Assembly (NCBI GenBank): GCA_041658185.1
Contig: JBBAAR010000015.1
Coordinates: 1 to 45,190 of the forward strand
Reading direction: 5' to 3'
DNA from: UBA8919 sp041658185
GTDB lineage: Bacteria; Elusimicrobiota; UBA8919
DNA: 45,190 nt
The position numbers and the translations under genes were made by a program. Positions 25,745 through 37,800 of this stretch are shown piece by piece. Every line of letters begins with the position of its first letter. Position 1 is the first letter of the stretch. Under the pieces are notes generated by a model. That model was not told the DNA's origin. It saw nothing but the letters and a program-made list of their open reading frames with translations, and searched no databases.

Positions 25745-25782
25745 CCTCCAATAATCCTAAAAATCCTAATTATCCTAATTTA
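25745..25782. repeat. Direct repeat of AATCCTAA-type words in the 5' leader
   Basis: Three tandem ATCCTAA-like words lie between the -10 box and the Shine-Dalgarno of the HTH-receiver gene, so they would be part of the untranslated leader. Confidence 0.4.
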
Positions 25783-25811
25783 AGTATAAAGTATTTTTTG
25801 GTATTTGTCAA
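25783..25811 (-). promoter_or_regulatory. Sigma70-type promoter of the kinase/regulator operon
   Basis: On the minus strand TTGACA (25811-25806), a 17-nt spacer and TATACT (25788-25783) form a near-perfect promoter. Transcription would start near 25776 and run through the HTH-receiver, both kinases and the Kelch protein. The 226-nt gap 25741-25966 also holds a family A palindrome. Confidence 0.85.
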
Positions 25812-25897
25812 GGGGAAAGTTTTTTGGCGTGTTTATGCCTAATAAATTGTCGTCGGTAAAATGCGGGTTTGTGAATTTTTACACACACTAAAAAGGC

Positions 25898-25958
25898 AGG
25901 TATAAGGTATAAATTTAAGGTTAAAATTTTAACCTTAAACCTTTAACTTTTAACCTTT
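25898..25958. repeat. Family A palindrome, possible terminator after the FecR gene
   Basis: AGGTATAAGGTATAAATTT and its inverted arm (AACCTTAAACCTTTAAC) pair around an AAATTT centre. On the minus strand it follows the FecR gene stop by ~9 nt and is followed by CCTTTTTAG, so it could act as an intrinsic terminator just before the next promoter. Confidence 0.6.
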
Positions 25959-25966
25959 CTTTTACT

Positions 25967-26959
25967 CTACTTTTTCTTAAATTTGAGGAGGAGTTCGTCG
26001 TCACCTGCGGAGGACTTGACTTTCATTTTGAGGTTTTTTGTTTTGGCTGGTGTAACTGTTATAGTGAGTTGTCCGGCGGTGTAGCCCTCTGCTGCGGCAA
26101 TAATTGAGTTAACGCCTGAAACGGATGTTTTTGCGAAGAGTTTCACGACACCTTCCGAGACGCCTTCGGGTTTGAGTTCGTTGACCCAATTTGCACCGTC
26201 GGAAGAAAACGACATTCCTGCCGGGTCCGATTTAACAGTTATACCGGGCTTCGCCGTTTTGTCCAATTTATTATCCGCATCATTGACGGAAACCGCTATT
26301 TCAAACGGCGCATCCGTAACCGGTTTTGCGGTTTTTGTTTCTATTTTAAGCGAACCCTCGGACACTATTTCGTCGTCCCAATTTTTTTCTTCTCCTTTGC
26401 TGTCTTTCGGCTCATCGGGCGGACTGTCCCCGCCGGCAGATGATTCCTTTCCCTCGCCCACATCCTTATTCCCGAATTTATTTTTCAAATTAACCGTGCC
26501 TTTATATACTTTAAGTTTCAGGCGGCCGCCGGAAAGGTCGGTATCAAACTCCGTTCCTCTTACCGCAACTATTGCAACGGGCGTGTGGATTTCAAATTTT
26601 GTTTTCGGCCGGACGCTTGACCAAATCTGACCCGCTGCCATTTTTATCTGCGAACCGACTTTTTCAATTGAACTGGTTATATCAAAAGAAAACTCCGTGT
26701 TTTGGTTTAATTTCATCACCACGCCGTTTGTTAATGTTATCGCCGCCTGAGATTTTTTCAGAGTTTTTACCGTATCGCCTTCATAAAGAAATGCTCCGAC
26801 TTTTGACGGCTGCCAAGTGTTTTTCTGATAGGGCAATACCTGAACTTCGCCTTTTATAGTTGTGATAACGCCTGTCATCTGAGCGGAATGAATAAAGGTT
26901 AAAGGTATAAGGTTTAAGGTTAAAATTAAAACAATAAAAAAAATGGTTTTTTTCATCAT
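25967..26959 (-). CDS. Secreted FecR-domain protein
   Basis: The protein has 330 residues. The signal peptide core (FIVLILTLNLIPLTFIHS) is encoded by a family A repeat arm. Residues ~30-150 form a FecR domain (GEVQVLPYQKNTWQPSKVG, LYEGDTVKTLKKSQAAITLTNG, FEIHTPVAIVAVRGTEFDTDLSGG). A Gly/Ser/Asp/Lys-rich linker and a beta-rich, bacterial Ig-like C-terminal part follow. FecR domains of this kind occur in extracellular or periplasmic proteins outside iron signalling. No sigma factor or TonB receptor is nearby, so a FecI-type role is not supported. It is 7 nt downstream of the carboxypeptidase-regulatory protein gene. Confidence 0.85.
   Translation of the reverse strand: MMKKTIFFIVLILTLNLIPLTFIHSAQMTGVITTIKGEVQVLPYQKNTWQPSKVGAFLYEGDTVKTLKKSQAAITLTNGVVMKLNQNTEFSFDITSSIEKVGSQIKMAAGQIWSSVRPKTKFEIHTPVAIVAVRGTEFDTDLSGGRLKLKVYKGTVNLKNKFGNKDVGEGKESSAGGDSPPDEPKDSKGEEKNWDDEIVSEGSLKIETKTAKPVTDAPFEIAVSVNDADNKLDKTAKPGITVKSDPAGMSFSSDGANWVNELKPEGVSEGVVKLFAKTSVSGVNSIIAAAEGYTAGQLTITVTPAKTKNLKMKVKSSAGDDELLLKFKKK
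26893..26931 (-). repeat. Family A repeat arm encoding the FecR-protein signal peptide
   Basis: AAAGGTTAAAGGTATAAGG and the following GTTTAAGGTTAAAATT are the left arm of family A, in frame with the signal peptide. An almost identical ~40-nt stretch encodes the signal peptide of the unrelated TPR protein at 39207-40097. Confidence 0.7.
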
Positions 26960-26966
26960 AAATTTT

Positions 26967-28763
26967 TTACTCCGCTGTAATTTCCAAACCTGTTATCTTT
27001 GCGTTGCCTTCTTCCAATTCGGAAATTATTTTATTAACATCGCCTTTTGTATCGTAACCGGAAATTTCGTAACCGTCTAATTGCGATAATATTTTTTCAT
27101 CCTTGATTAAACCTTTCAATTTTGCCCACAACTTTTTTGAGTCCTTTGAGTAGTCCTCTTCCGCAGCAACTTCCTCTTTTTTAACGACCAACTTTATATC
27201 CTTTATCCGGATTTTTCCGTCCTTTAACTCAACCGGAATTTCCGCATCTTCGTAACTATCGTTTTTGACCGATAAAACATACTCGCCGGAAGAGACATCT
27301 AAAAATTTATAATAACCGTTTTTATCGGAAAACATTTTTTGATATTCCTCAAGTTTGCCCTTTTTGTCTTTTTTCAGAAGAACAATCTCTATGTCCGCGA
27401 GTCCTTTTTTATTTTCATCAGCCACAAGCCCTTTAATAATTCCTACCGCAAGTGTCTCTTCCTGCTTAGCGACTTCAGACGTTTTCAGTTCGAAATCAAT
27501 ATTCGCGAATGCTTTTAATTTGTCCACTTTAACCATCTTTTCTAATTCAACATATCCGCTCGCAGAGGCGATAAGTTTGTAATCACCTATAGCCAGATTT
27601 TCTATTTTATACTCGCCGCCGGAGTTTGCCAAAACCATTCCTTTTGAAGGACCGTCAAACCTGATAACCGCATCGGGAAGTTTTTTGCCGTCCATAGATA
27701 TCACCGTGCCCAGTATTTTTGCTTTTTCGGTTACTGCAGTCGCGGTTGAAACAGCAACGGATGTATAAATAGAAATCTGTTTCGTAAAAGTATTGTTTTT
27801 TATGTAATCATCGTCAAAAGTCAAAGATGCCATTGCCACAACCAGCCCAGACATATTTGTCAGGAAACTCATCGCTTTCGTCTCGCCGACGGAAATCGTG
27901 TCTATGTTTTGAGTGCCGACTAACATTCCGTTTAAGTATAGCGACAGCGGAATTGCATTCTCCGTTTTCCCGCCCTGATTTTTTATGCTAACTGTTACTT
28001 TCGGCTGATAAGGCGTCGGCATAATATCCAAAACAACAAGGTCTTTTGCGGTAATGGTTATCGCCGTTGACTTTATGGTAAAATTGGAAGGCGCCGCCAT
28101 TTTTGCGACGATGTTTCCTGCGGCATCTATTCCCTCAACTTTCCAGTAATATATGGTGCCGGCGGAAAGTTTTTGCCGCGTATCCGTCGGATTATCGGGA
28201 TAACTGTATTGCATAATCGCCGTTTCGTCTGTAAGTATCGTATTGAAAAATGCCGCATCAAGAGCCACATATATTTTGTATTTTGCCGCACCCGATGCCA
28301 CCCACCTGAAAACAAGCGGCTTATCCGTTAAATCACGCGCGTAATTTGAAGGGTATGTCGGAGTGATATTCGGAGCGTAGACGGAAAAATATGTTTCTTT
28401 TGAAACGGCGTTTGCGGTGACAACCAGTCTATAATTCCCGCTTGTTGAGAAAAAATTAGTTATCGGGATATATTTCACCGACGAGCCGCCGGCGCCGATT
28501 GTGCCCGGGATTGAATTGCCGGTGTGCGTAAATCTTACGGTGCCAGCCGGATCTTTTATTTCAAATCTGAAAGAAATTCTGTCGGTAATAATGTCGTTGA
28601 AAACGCTTGCGTTAAGATTTACTTTTTCCGTGTGAGAATAGTTGGCGCGAGTTGAACCCAACTGGTCGGTAACGGATACGGAACGAATCTCAAGAGCGTG
28701 AGAGAAACCACGGATAAACACGGATAAACACAGATAACAAATTATTTTTTTCATTTTTTTCAT
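26967..28763 (-). CDS. Secreted Ig/CARDB and carboxypeptidase-regulatory-like protein
   Basis: The protein has 598 residues. The signal peptide (IICYLCLSVFIRGFSHA) is encoded by a CACGGATAAACA-type repeat. Beta-sandwich regions follow: an Fn3-like unit (PTYPSNYARDLTDKPLVFRW, YYWKVEGIDAAGNIV) and a CARDB-like unit (DLVVLDIMPTPYQPKVTVSIKNQGG). Two carboxypeptidase-regulatory-like domains come next (ILGTVISMDGKKLPDAVIRF... and IIKGLVADENKKGLADIEIV...). No sorting domain is obvious at the C-terminus, which has an acidic/Lys-rich helix. It lies between the giant surface protein and the FecR protein and probably joins the same transcript. Confidence 0.7.
   Translation of the reverse strand: MKKMKKIICYLCLSVFIRGFSHALEIRSVSVTDQLGSTRANYSHTEKVNLNASVFNDIITDRISFRFEIKDPAGTVRFTHTGNSIPGTIGAGGSSVKYIPITNFFSTSGNYRLVVTANAVSKETYFSVYAPNITPTYPSNYARDLTDKPLVFRWVASGAAKYKIYVALDAAFFNTILTDETAIMQYSYPDNPTDTRQKLSAGTIYYWKVEGIDAAGNIVAKMAAPSNFTIKSTAITITAKDLVVLDIMPTPYQPKVTVSIKNQGGKTENAIPLSLYLNGMLVGTQNIDTISVGETKAMSFLTNMSGLVVAMASLTFDDDYIKNNTFTKQISIYTSVAVSTATAVTEKAKILGTVISMDGKKLPDAVIRFDGPSKGMVLANSGGEYKIENLAIGDYKLIASASGYVELEKMVKVDKLKAFANIDFELKTSEVAKQEETLAVGIIKGLVADENKKGLADIEIVLLKKDKKGKLEEYQKMFSDKNGYYKFLDVSSGEYVLSVKNDSYEDAEIPVELKDGKIRIKDIKLVVKKEEVAAEEDYSKDSKKLWAKLKGLIKDEKILSQLDGYEISGYDTKGDVNKIISELEEGNAKITGLEITAE
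28705..28740 (-). repeat. CACGGATAAACACGGATAAACA repeat encoding a signal peptide
   Basis: Tandem CACGGATAAA words and CACAGATAA are read in frame as the hydrophobic core of the signal peptide of the 598-residue protein. This word type is a known dispersed repeat in several environmental lineages. Confidence 0.6.
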
Positions 28764-28790
28764 TTTTTTCCCGTTTTGTGGTCGCTTATC

Positions 28791-28813
28791 GCACGGTTAA
28801 AACCGTGCCTACA
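28791..28813 (-). repeat. REP-like GTAG hairpin (intergenic, minus orientation)
   Basis: On the minus strand GTAG is followed directly by stem GCACGGTT / AACCGTGC around TT. It forms a head-to-head pair with the element at 28841-28862. Together they fill the ~100-nt gap after the giant gene. Confidence 0.75.
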
Positions 28814-28840
28814 AACAAATTATGGTGTTGTTATTACATT

Positions 28841-28862
28841 GTAGGCACGAATTTATTCGTGC
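28841..28862 (+). repeat. REP-like GTAG hairpin (intergenic, plus orientation)
   Basis: GTAG is followed directly by stem GCACGAAT / ATTCGTGC around TT, ending 2 nt before the stop codon of the giant gene. The stem differs in sequence from its partner at 28791-28813 but has identical geometry. Confidence 0.75.
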
Positions 28863-28864
28863 AA

Positions 28865-31800
28865 TTACTTTATTATCGCCAACTTCTTCCTCACCGTCGC
28901 TTTTTCGCCGTCGTCGGCAGTTTCTTTAAGTTCAAGTATGTATATATAAATTCCGGATGCAACTTCTGAACCATCGTCGTTTTCTAAATTCCACGGAATT
29001 TTTTTAACAGAAGAAACACCGAATTCACTCCCGTCACCTTTAATTGTTCTTACAAGTTCTCCTGCAATATTATAAATCCTCAAAGTTACAATGTGATTGG
29101 TATTTGCTTTATACCGTATAATTACAGAATCTTTACATGGATTCGGATATGCGTAGACATTTTCGTGAACCAAGCCCAGCGCCCATCTGAAATTAAGCAT
29201 TATTTTTTCGCCTTCTTTGACTTTTATTTCCGCCGGCTCGGACATCTGAACGCCGTTGAACGCTCTCACTACATATTTCCCGGGCAGTAAATTCGGTATC
29301 GTGTAATTGCCGGAAGTGTCCGCATCTATTTTCGCAATTACCCGGCCGCGCTGCAAAAGTTCCACATATGGTTGTTGAGCCGGCGCAAATTTCCCGCTTA
29401 CAAAATTTGCTTTGCTTCCGAGCGTGATTTTTCCTGCCAACTGTGCCAACTGATATTGTATTTCAAGTGTGAATAAAACATTCTTACTATTTTCGGGAAT
29501 GTCCGTTTTGTAGACGACCGACTCAATTTCGTTGACAAGCCAACTGCATATCACTCGGTATATTCCATCGTCTAAATTATCGTGTATATATGTCCCGTCG
29601 GTTTTTGTTGCCGTCTCAGCTAATTTTATCGTACCCTCGTTGTTATACAGATGCACGGAAACACCGGTTATCGCTGTGCCGTCTGACTGCGTTACCTTTC
29701 CGGAAATCGGTCCTTTTGATATGGAATTCAGAGTTGCTGCGATTACTTCCGCCGGTCCGGTCTTTAAACCCTCGCCGTTTACCGCGTATAATCTGTAATA
29801 ATAAGTACTAAACTGGGTAAGCCCCGTATCCGTAAACGATACGGATGCGGTAGCGATTAAAAGTTTGTACACTAACCCGTCGGTGGAATTGTACAGTTCA
29901 TACTGAGTTCCGGGAGCGGGGTTGTTGTTTGCCGACCATGAAAGCGCTATCCAGTTATAATCCTTCGCCGAGACCACAAAACTGGTCGGGATTGCCGCCA
30001 GAGTATATTTTGACAAGCCGGAAGACGTAACGGAACCGCCGGCGCTGTATGCTTCTACATATCTGCCGTATTGGGTGTTGGGTAAAAGCCCCGTTTCCGC
30101 ATAATTTACCGTGTTCAATGCAACGGATGCTACCAATCCACCGGTGCTAGTTTTCAAATAATATCCCTGCTCGCCTGCTACATCAGTCCAAACCCATTTT
30201 ATTGATGAATTGGTTACTTCCGTCGCTGTTAATCCCGTCGGTGCAGCAGGAACGGTAATAACTACTGCCGGTAAATCAGGCAGTTGATAACGAATTGTGC
30301 GGAAATCGTTGTTTGAGCCGGTGCCTGAATAGCCGGTTACATATGCATAACCGTTATTGTCTACTGCTATACCTTTGCCCCAATCATCAGACCCACCATT
30401 AAATACAGCAGAGGACTGAAAAACAAGATTATTGTTGTATTTTATTGTAAGATAGTCATAGTTTGCACCATTATTCGACCCACCAATAACATATACATTG
30501 CCGAAACTATCTACTGTTATATCGGCGCCAAAATCATCCCCGACATTATTATATGTAACGGATGAAATAACTTGTAATGAAGAGTTATATTTAATTGTGA
30601 AATAATTATAATTTGTGCCATTTAAGGAATATCCTGTAACATATACATTCCCTGAGTTGTCTACCACCACACCATTTGCCTGATCATCATTACCACTATT
30701 ATATGTTGCTGATGAAACAACTTGTAATGATGAGTTATATTTTATAGTAAAATAATCGGAATTTGTGTTATAGACAAAACCTGTAACATATACATTCCCT
30801 GAGTTATCTACCGCTATACTAGATGCACCATCATTACCACCACCATTATATGCTACTGATGAAACAACTTGTAATGATGAGTTATATTTTATAGTAAAAT
30901 AATCGGAATTTGTGTTATAGACAAAACCTGTAACATATACATTCCCTGAGTTATCTACCGCTATACTAGAAGCACTATCATCACTACCACCATTATATGT
31001 CGCAGATGAAATGACATTTAATAAAGAGTTATACTTAATTGTGAAATAATTATAATTTGTGCCATTATTTGACTTACCAGTAACATAAACATTGCCTGAA
31101 TTATCCACCGCTACACCATGTGCCGTATCATAAGACCCACCGTTATATGTTGCCGACGCTACTATAATTCCGAAAGAGTTATATTTTACCGTGAAATAGT
31201 CATAACCGGTAAAACTGTTTGATGAAGCACCGACGGCATAAATATACGGGCCGCCGGCGGTTATCGTATCAACCGCCACGCCCTGCGCTCCATCGTCGCC
31301 GGTGCTGTCATAAAGCGCACCGCCAACCTGAGAGAAATCTCCGCTGAAGACACCGTTCACCGCCGCCTGATATGTAAATACGACCGAACCGCTCGTTGAT
31401 GTTTCAATGTTAACGGCGAAATCGGTTGCTCGGCTTATAACCCAGTAAGATGTCCCGCTGGTCAAATTAGCAGTTGTAAATCCAGTATAATTCCACGCAC
31501 TTGTTCCCGTTGCAGCAAGCCATGTCGGCGAACCCCACGCGGCACCGGTCCAATATGTACCGTCGGAAAGCCGCTGTATTCCCAACACAACCCATTGCAG
31601 ACCGGTATTGTCAGACGCTGTTCCTGAGAGCGTTGTAAGCGAGTTTATAATTGAATTGTTTGCAGGAGACACGACCACAGATGCCGGCTGTGTATTATCA
31701 TATGTGCACGAACTGGTTGCAACTGACGACCAATTGCCGGATGCGTCAACTGCCTTTACCTCCATCACATACATCGTGCCCGATGTTAATATATCCGACG

Positions 31801-34800
31801 GCGTTGGCTGGTATGCCCAAGAACTCGGATAAACCTCGCAATCAAACCACAAAGGCGAGACGGAATCAAAAGCGGGACCGCTGGTGTAATTCCCTCCGCT
31901 TATCCGCATGCTTATAACTACGCTTGAAACCGCCACATTATCGGACGCCGGTCCGTAAAACGCAGAAAATATGGATGCGTAATTTTTATACGAGCCGTTG
32001 GCTGGTTCCGTTATCGCCACAGCAGGCACAACACCGTCAAGCGTGGTAGTCGTAAGTATTGCATCATATTGTTGATTTATCACACCATCGCCGTTGCGGG
32101 AGCGCACCTTAAAATAATATGTTTTTCCCGAATCCAGTGTTGAAACGATATATGTTGATGTTGAAGCAGTACCGTTAATTTCAGACGAGAAATCCATAAA
32201 GGTTGAATGTGAAACTAAATAATCCGTTCCCGGTTCGGGATTGCCGTTGGGATGCCAATCAAGTTCTACGCTGTATGATGAGCGACTGACGATTTGCGTC
32301 CAAAATGGAGCAGAAGACATTGTATATGATGCTACGGCAACCGACCAACTGCTTCCGACGGCGTTTCTCGCTTCGGAATATCTCGTGTATTGAGTGTTAG
32401 AGGCAAGATTTATTTCCCACCAACTCGTTGTGCCGCCGGCACCGGCCAAAGAAGCGAGATTTTCTGACAACCGCATCGTTACATCCACTCCGGATGAAAT
32501 ATACAAATCCGTTTCGTCTGAAGCATTATCTATGAACAGCCATTGTATTGATGTTGTGCCAAGTAATGCAGTTGTCAAACCGGACGGCGCCGCAACGGGT
32601 TGCTGAATAGCGAAATTTGCAGTTGAAGTGCCGCATATCGCGGAATAATTTAACGCTGATACACGAACCTTTACCGTCGCTGACAGGTCATTCGGTATTG
32701 TCCAGTTGTAACTTCCGAATGTTGATGATGTTGATACATTTGCTATGAAATTGATATTTGAAACAAAATCATCTTTTGAATATTCAAGTTTAACATTTTT
32801 AATATTGCCGGCTGTATTCCACAAAATCGGCGTTGATGTGCTAACAACATATGTCTCACCGCCAGACGGCTTAACAACCGAAATTGAATCGCCCGGTTGC
32901 CAGAAAACTCTGTCGTTCGGGTCGGTTTCATAAGAAGGTCCTGATTTTGAACCTATCGCGCTTTGCATCACAACAATCACGCCGGTTAAATTCGGCGCTG
33001 CTACATTTTTCGTATCTGCCGGAGAATATTCAAAATTATGCCCTGTAAATGTGAAAGTCCCGGGGATGACCGAATAAAGCAGATTCAACGCTGTCGCACC
33101 CGACTGCAACGATTGGAAGTTGATATTATTCAACGCCGGGATTTTGGCGGATGCACCGAGCTTCATTCCGTTTACATTTACCCACTCAAAAGTGAGACCA
33201 GTTACATTTATCGTTCCCGCTAAAATATCAAAACTGTAAAATTGCACGCCGGGATTTAGCGAAGTTACCTTGTTAAATGACGAAAGCGAAACGAAGAACC
33301 CGCCGGAATCAACAGTTAATGCGCCGCCGAGTTTAAGAACCGCTGCAGGCGATACATTAGGCAGTTGAAGTGTCCCGCCGTTCAGCACCTGCACATTACC
33401 TTTAAGGGTAGTCGTGGACGAGCCGATATCAAGTTTTGCATATGAACCGTCAATAGTTGTTGCGCCTTCAACATTAGAAGATGATTTCAGCATATTCAGC
33501 GTTCCTGAATAAATTTCCAGCGTGCCGCCTATAGAAAGATTTGTCAACGCATCCACTCTATCAGTTGCAACTGATTTATTTATTATCACATTGTTGAATG
33601 TGGATGTCGCTACCGTCCAGATTGTGTTGTTTCCTGACAGTCCAAACCGTGTGAATGACCCGCCGTGAACAAAAGTTCCGCTGCTTGTGAAATTACCCAA
33701 AATTTCCAGATAGCCGAGCGCAGACGAATCAAACGAACAGCCGGGGTCAATTGAAAGATTTTTTATCTGCGATAATGTATCGGATGCATATACCACTTTT
33801 GTCGGATTCTTCACAATAACATTATCAAAATTGATGGCGTTAAAAATGGTTTGGGGCAAGGTGCCGTCAAATGCGAAAGTTGAATTACCGCCCAAAGTCC
33901 AGCCGGTATTGTTCATCATATTGCCGGAAATTTTATAGCCATAATTCCCGCAATTGAATGTTCCGACGCCTTCCGTGAAATTACCGGTTATGTCAAGATT
34001 GGACAGCGGTGTCAATGAACCGGTGCCGGAATAGTTAAAATGATTAAAAGCACTTTCGGGCATAAGTGAAACCGTCTGTGCGCCTGACCCGTCAAAGGTA
34101 ATAGTTGATGTTTGGGCGCTAAACCCGCCGCCTGTCTGCTTGAAATCACCTGATATTGTGTGATTATAAGCACCGGCAACAAATGTTCCGCCGGAAATTG
34201 TAAAATTGCCGTTTATATCAAGCGGACCGGTAGGGCTAACGGTAGAGGATGAATTCACAGCAAAGTTGGCGAAAATTTTAGGAGTTGCGCTGCCCTGAAT
34301 CAACTGGTTATTTGTGCCGGTAAATGTTACGGTAGATGCCCCCGCCAAAAATGTCCCGTTTTGCTGCCACATTCCGGATAAATATATTTGTCTGTTATTG
34401 GCGTCCAATGTACCGCCGGCGGCTATATCCAAATACCCGACCGTTGTACCCGATTGAAGCGTAACGGTGGAACCGGCATTTATAAACATTGAAGAAAAAC
34501 ACTGCGCATTATCCGTTGACAGATATATTTTATTCCCGGAACCGCCGCCGATGTATAATGTCCCTGCTATATTTGAAAGCGTTCCGTAATTGTAAAGTCC
34601 GCCGCCGCTTCCGGACGAAATATTAATAGTTTGTGGACCGTTAAGAACTGCGCCGTCTTCTACCGTTAATGAATAAAGAGAGGATGTGTTAGCGGTCAAA
34701 GATACTACACTTCCGGTTTTAATAATAACAGCGTCGCCGTCAAGCGGCGTCTGTCCGCCGAACCATGTGGCAGCATTCGTCCAGTTTCCCGACCCGATTG

Positions 34801-37800
34801 TTTTTTTAATTTTATATGTGAATGTAGAAGAGCCGACATCCTGCTCCGCAAGTGTTTCAATATTGCCCATTGTATCCGATGCCCGTGAAACAACCCAATA
34901 TGATGCGCCGGCTGTAAGATAAGAGTAATCGTTAAGTCCATAGTAACCCCACGGATTGACGCCGGAAGCAAGAAGCCATGTTTCAGAACCCCAATTACTA
35001 CCTGCCCAGTATTGATTATCTGAAAGTCGCTTTATCTTTATCTCTACCTGACTTAAGCCGTAATTATCATTTGCAGTTCCTGAAATTGTTAAAAGTGATA
35101 GATTTGTCCCGTCTGCAGGACTTGTTATAACCGATGTCGGCGGTGCGGTGTCTTTCTTCACATAAAATACATCGTTGACAGTAGTCGTATTTCCCGCGAC
35201 ATCCCAAGCACGGACGGAAATATAATTGGTTGCCGATAAATTATACAGCGAGTTGAAATCAACCTGCCAGTCGGTTGTGTAAGAAGGGACATTTACATTG
35301 GTCGCTATATTTGTCCAGTCCTTCACTATACTTCCCGTTTGAGCGGGTAGTGTCCAAACTCTATACTGAATTATATCCAAATTACCGGCATCAAAAAAGT
35401 CAACATTGTAAGTCGTCCCCGCCGATGCCCTCACAACATCATCACCCGCCTGATTGTCCGTTACCGTCGGCGGCGCAGAATCATACATAACCGTAAATCC
35501 GGCGCCAATGGGCTCAAAATTGCCGGCTGTATCGGATGCACGGGAAACGAGCCAGTAGGATGTCCCGCTGGTAAGATATGAATTTATCGTCTCGGTTAAA
35601 TTCCAGTTTTCATTGCCGGAATTAAATCCGCCGTCTTGCGCATATGCAGAACGCCAGTTTTCCGGAGTGGAATTAAAGCCGGCGCCGTCCCAATACTTGT
35701 CATCGCTCAGCCGTTTAATTTTTATACTAACACCGCTTACATTAACATTATCCGCAGATGTCCCGGAAATTGTGGCAAGAGTATTAACCACCGAAACGCT
35801 TGGGAATGTAATCATTGATACCGGCAGTATTATATCCGGCGGCGGCAGGGTCTTTGTAGAAACCACCGTGTCAAAACCGGTATTTATTGACTGGAAATTT
35901 CTTGCATTTGTTCTGAAATAGTAAGTTGTGTTTGAAAAAAGTCCTGTGCAGTCGGCAGTCAGCGCAACCGTTCCATAGACCTCACCGTAAGGAACAAAAT
36001 TGTCCGCAGTGGAATACTCAACATCAAAATATGTTCCGTTCGGATTTCCATTAGCATACCAATTTGCGGTTATGGAATGAGATGTCACATTTGAAATGTA
36101 TGTTCCCGAAGATTTATTCGCAAGCGTATATGATGTGATTGAAACAGACCACGATGAACCAATAACATTTACCGCCTCGGCATATCTCTGATATGCTGTA
36201 TTCGGAGTTAAAGTTGTCTCAACCCATGAAGTTGTTCCGGTGTAAGAACCATTACCAAGATTGGGAGAAAGCCGCATCGTAGTACTCGTTCCGCTGGAAA
36301 TGTATAGTCCTGTTTCGTTTGTTGCATTATCGGTAAATTGCCACTGAATTGATGTCGGACTAAGTAAGGTGGCGTTTAAATTCGTAGGCGCTGCTGGTGG
36401 AACTTCCCAGTTTATTACAGCGCTGTTTAATGTAGAAGTATAAGCCGCGCCGCCTTTTACACCGCTCCAATTCCTAAATGTCCAGTTGATGCCCGCACCG
36501 TCGGATTTTACATTATAGTTTGCTGTACCTGACGTATCGTTGAATGCGCAGCCGTAAAATATTTTATTTGATGTGAGCCCGTTCACCCTGATATAACTTG
36601 AATCTGCGCTGCCCTGAATCGTATTGAATGTTCCGCTGCTTAAATCAACGACATTCGCTTGCGGATAAATTTCAAGACCGGTTCGCAGTAAGTTTGAAAA
36701 AACATAATTGCTCAAATTCAGCGTTCCTGACGATTGAAATCCGTAATAAGTGCTTCCTACCGCATTTGTGGAAATCGTGGGATTAGCGGCTGTGCCGAGC
36801 ATCTGAACCGTGCCGCCGTTATCAACAGTTAATTTTGTTCCAATCGGTGAATCGTTGAACTCAATTCTTTTCTGGACATTCATATCAACCGACGAGGAAA
36901 TCGTTACAAAATAGAAAGCGTCGTCTATCACAAAATTGGTCGTCAATAAGGTAAATCCTACTCCCCTTGCTGTGCTTGAATAAGGCACCTGTGCTGTCGC
37001 CGTGCCGTCCGCCGTGAGGGGTGTGAATGTTCCTCTTTTTACTGAAAAATAACCTAATCCAGCATCTGTGCATTTCACTTCCCACAACTCTGTAACCGTC
37101 ATACTATCAATAGTTACGGGATAAGTAATTGTACCAATGCCGCTTTTTGTTGAGTTCGGCAGAGTCGCAGTTGAAACATAAAGCGGTTCTGCGTAATTAA
37201 ACTTTTGTAGTGGCAAGCCCTCGGCTTGCCCAATATGATAATCGCCCCACACCTTCGTCGTGCCCGATGTCCCGTCCTGATTATACGAAACAAGATAAGA
37301 CCCCGCGGTGTCCATACCTGTTGTATCTACTTTTGTTGTAGAATATAACTTGCAATTTTTTAAGGTTAGTTTGGAAACATAACCACCACTATCATATCCA
37401 ATATCACCATTTGTGTTATTACCACCTGAACTTAAATCACAGTTGACCACTGTATTATTTATAGAATTTTGTGTCCGAATGCCATGATTAGTATTTGAGT
37501 AGTAACTGTTATTGCTTATTGTATTGTTGGAACTGGCGTTAAGGAAAATGCCATCATAATTTGAGTAACAACTGTTATTGCTCAGCGTGGTGTTGGAACT
37601 GTTATTAACTAAAATGCCAGAAGCATTTGAATAACAATTATTATTGGTTATTGTGTTGTTATTGGCACTACTATCAAGTAAAATGCCATCAGCAGAATTT
37701 GAATAGCAATTATTATTGCTTATTGTGTTATTGGAACTGGAGTAAAGGTAAATGCCAGCCCAAGAATTTGAATAACAACTGTTATTGCTTATTGTGTTGT

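Noticed and set aside
25967..26959. FecR protein as part of a FecI/FecR iron-signalling system
   Set aside because: There is no sigma factor or TonB-dependent receptor nearby, and the protein has an exported signal rather than a FecR-type membrane anchor.
30700..30980. 115-nt perfect direct repeat as an insertion-sequence or CRISPR signal
   Set aside because: It coincides with whole 49-residue SBBP blades in frame, so it is an internal gene duplication.
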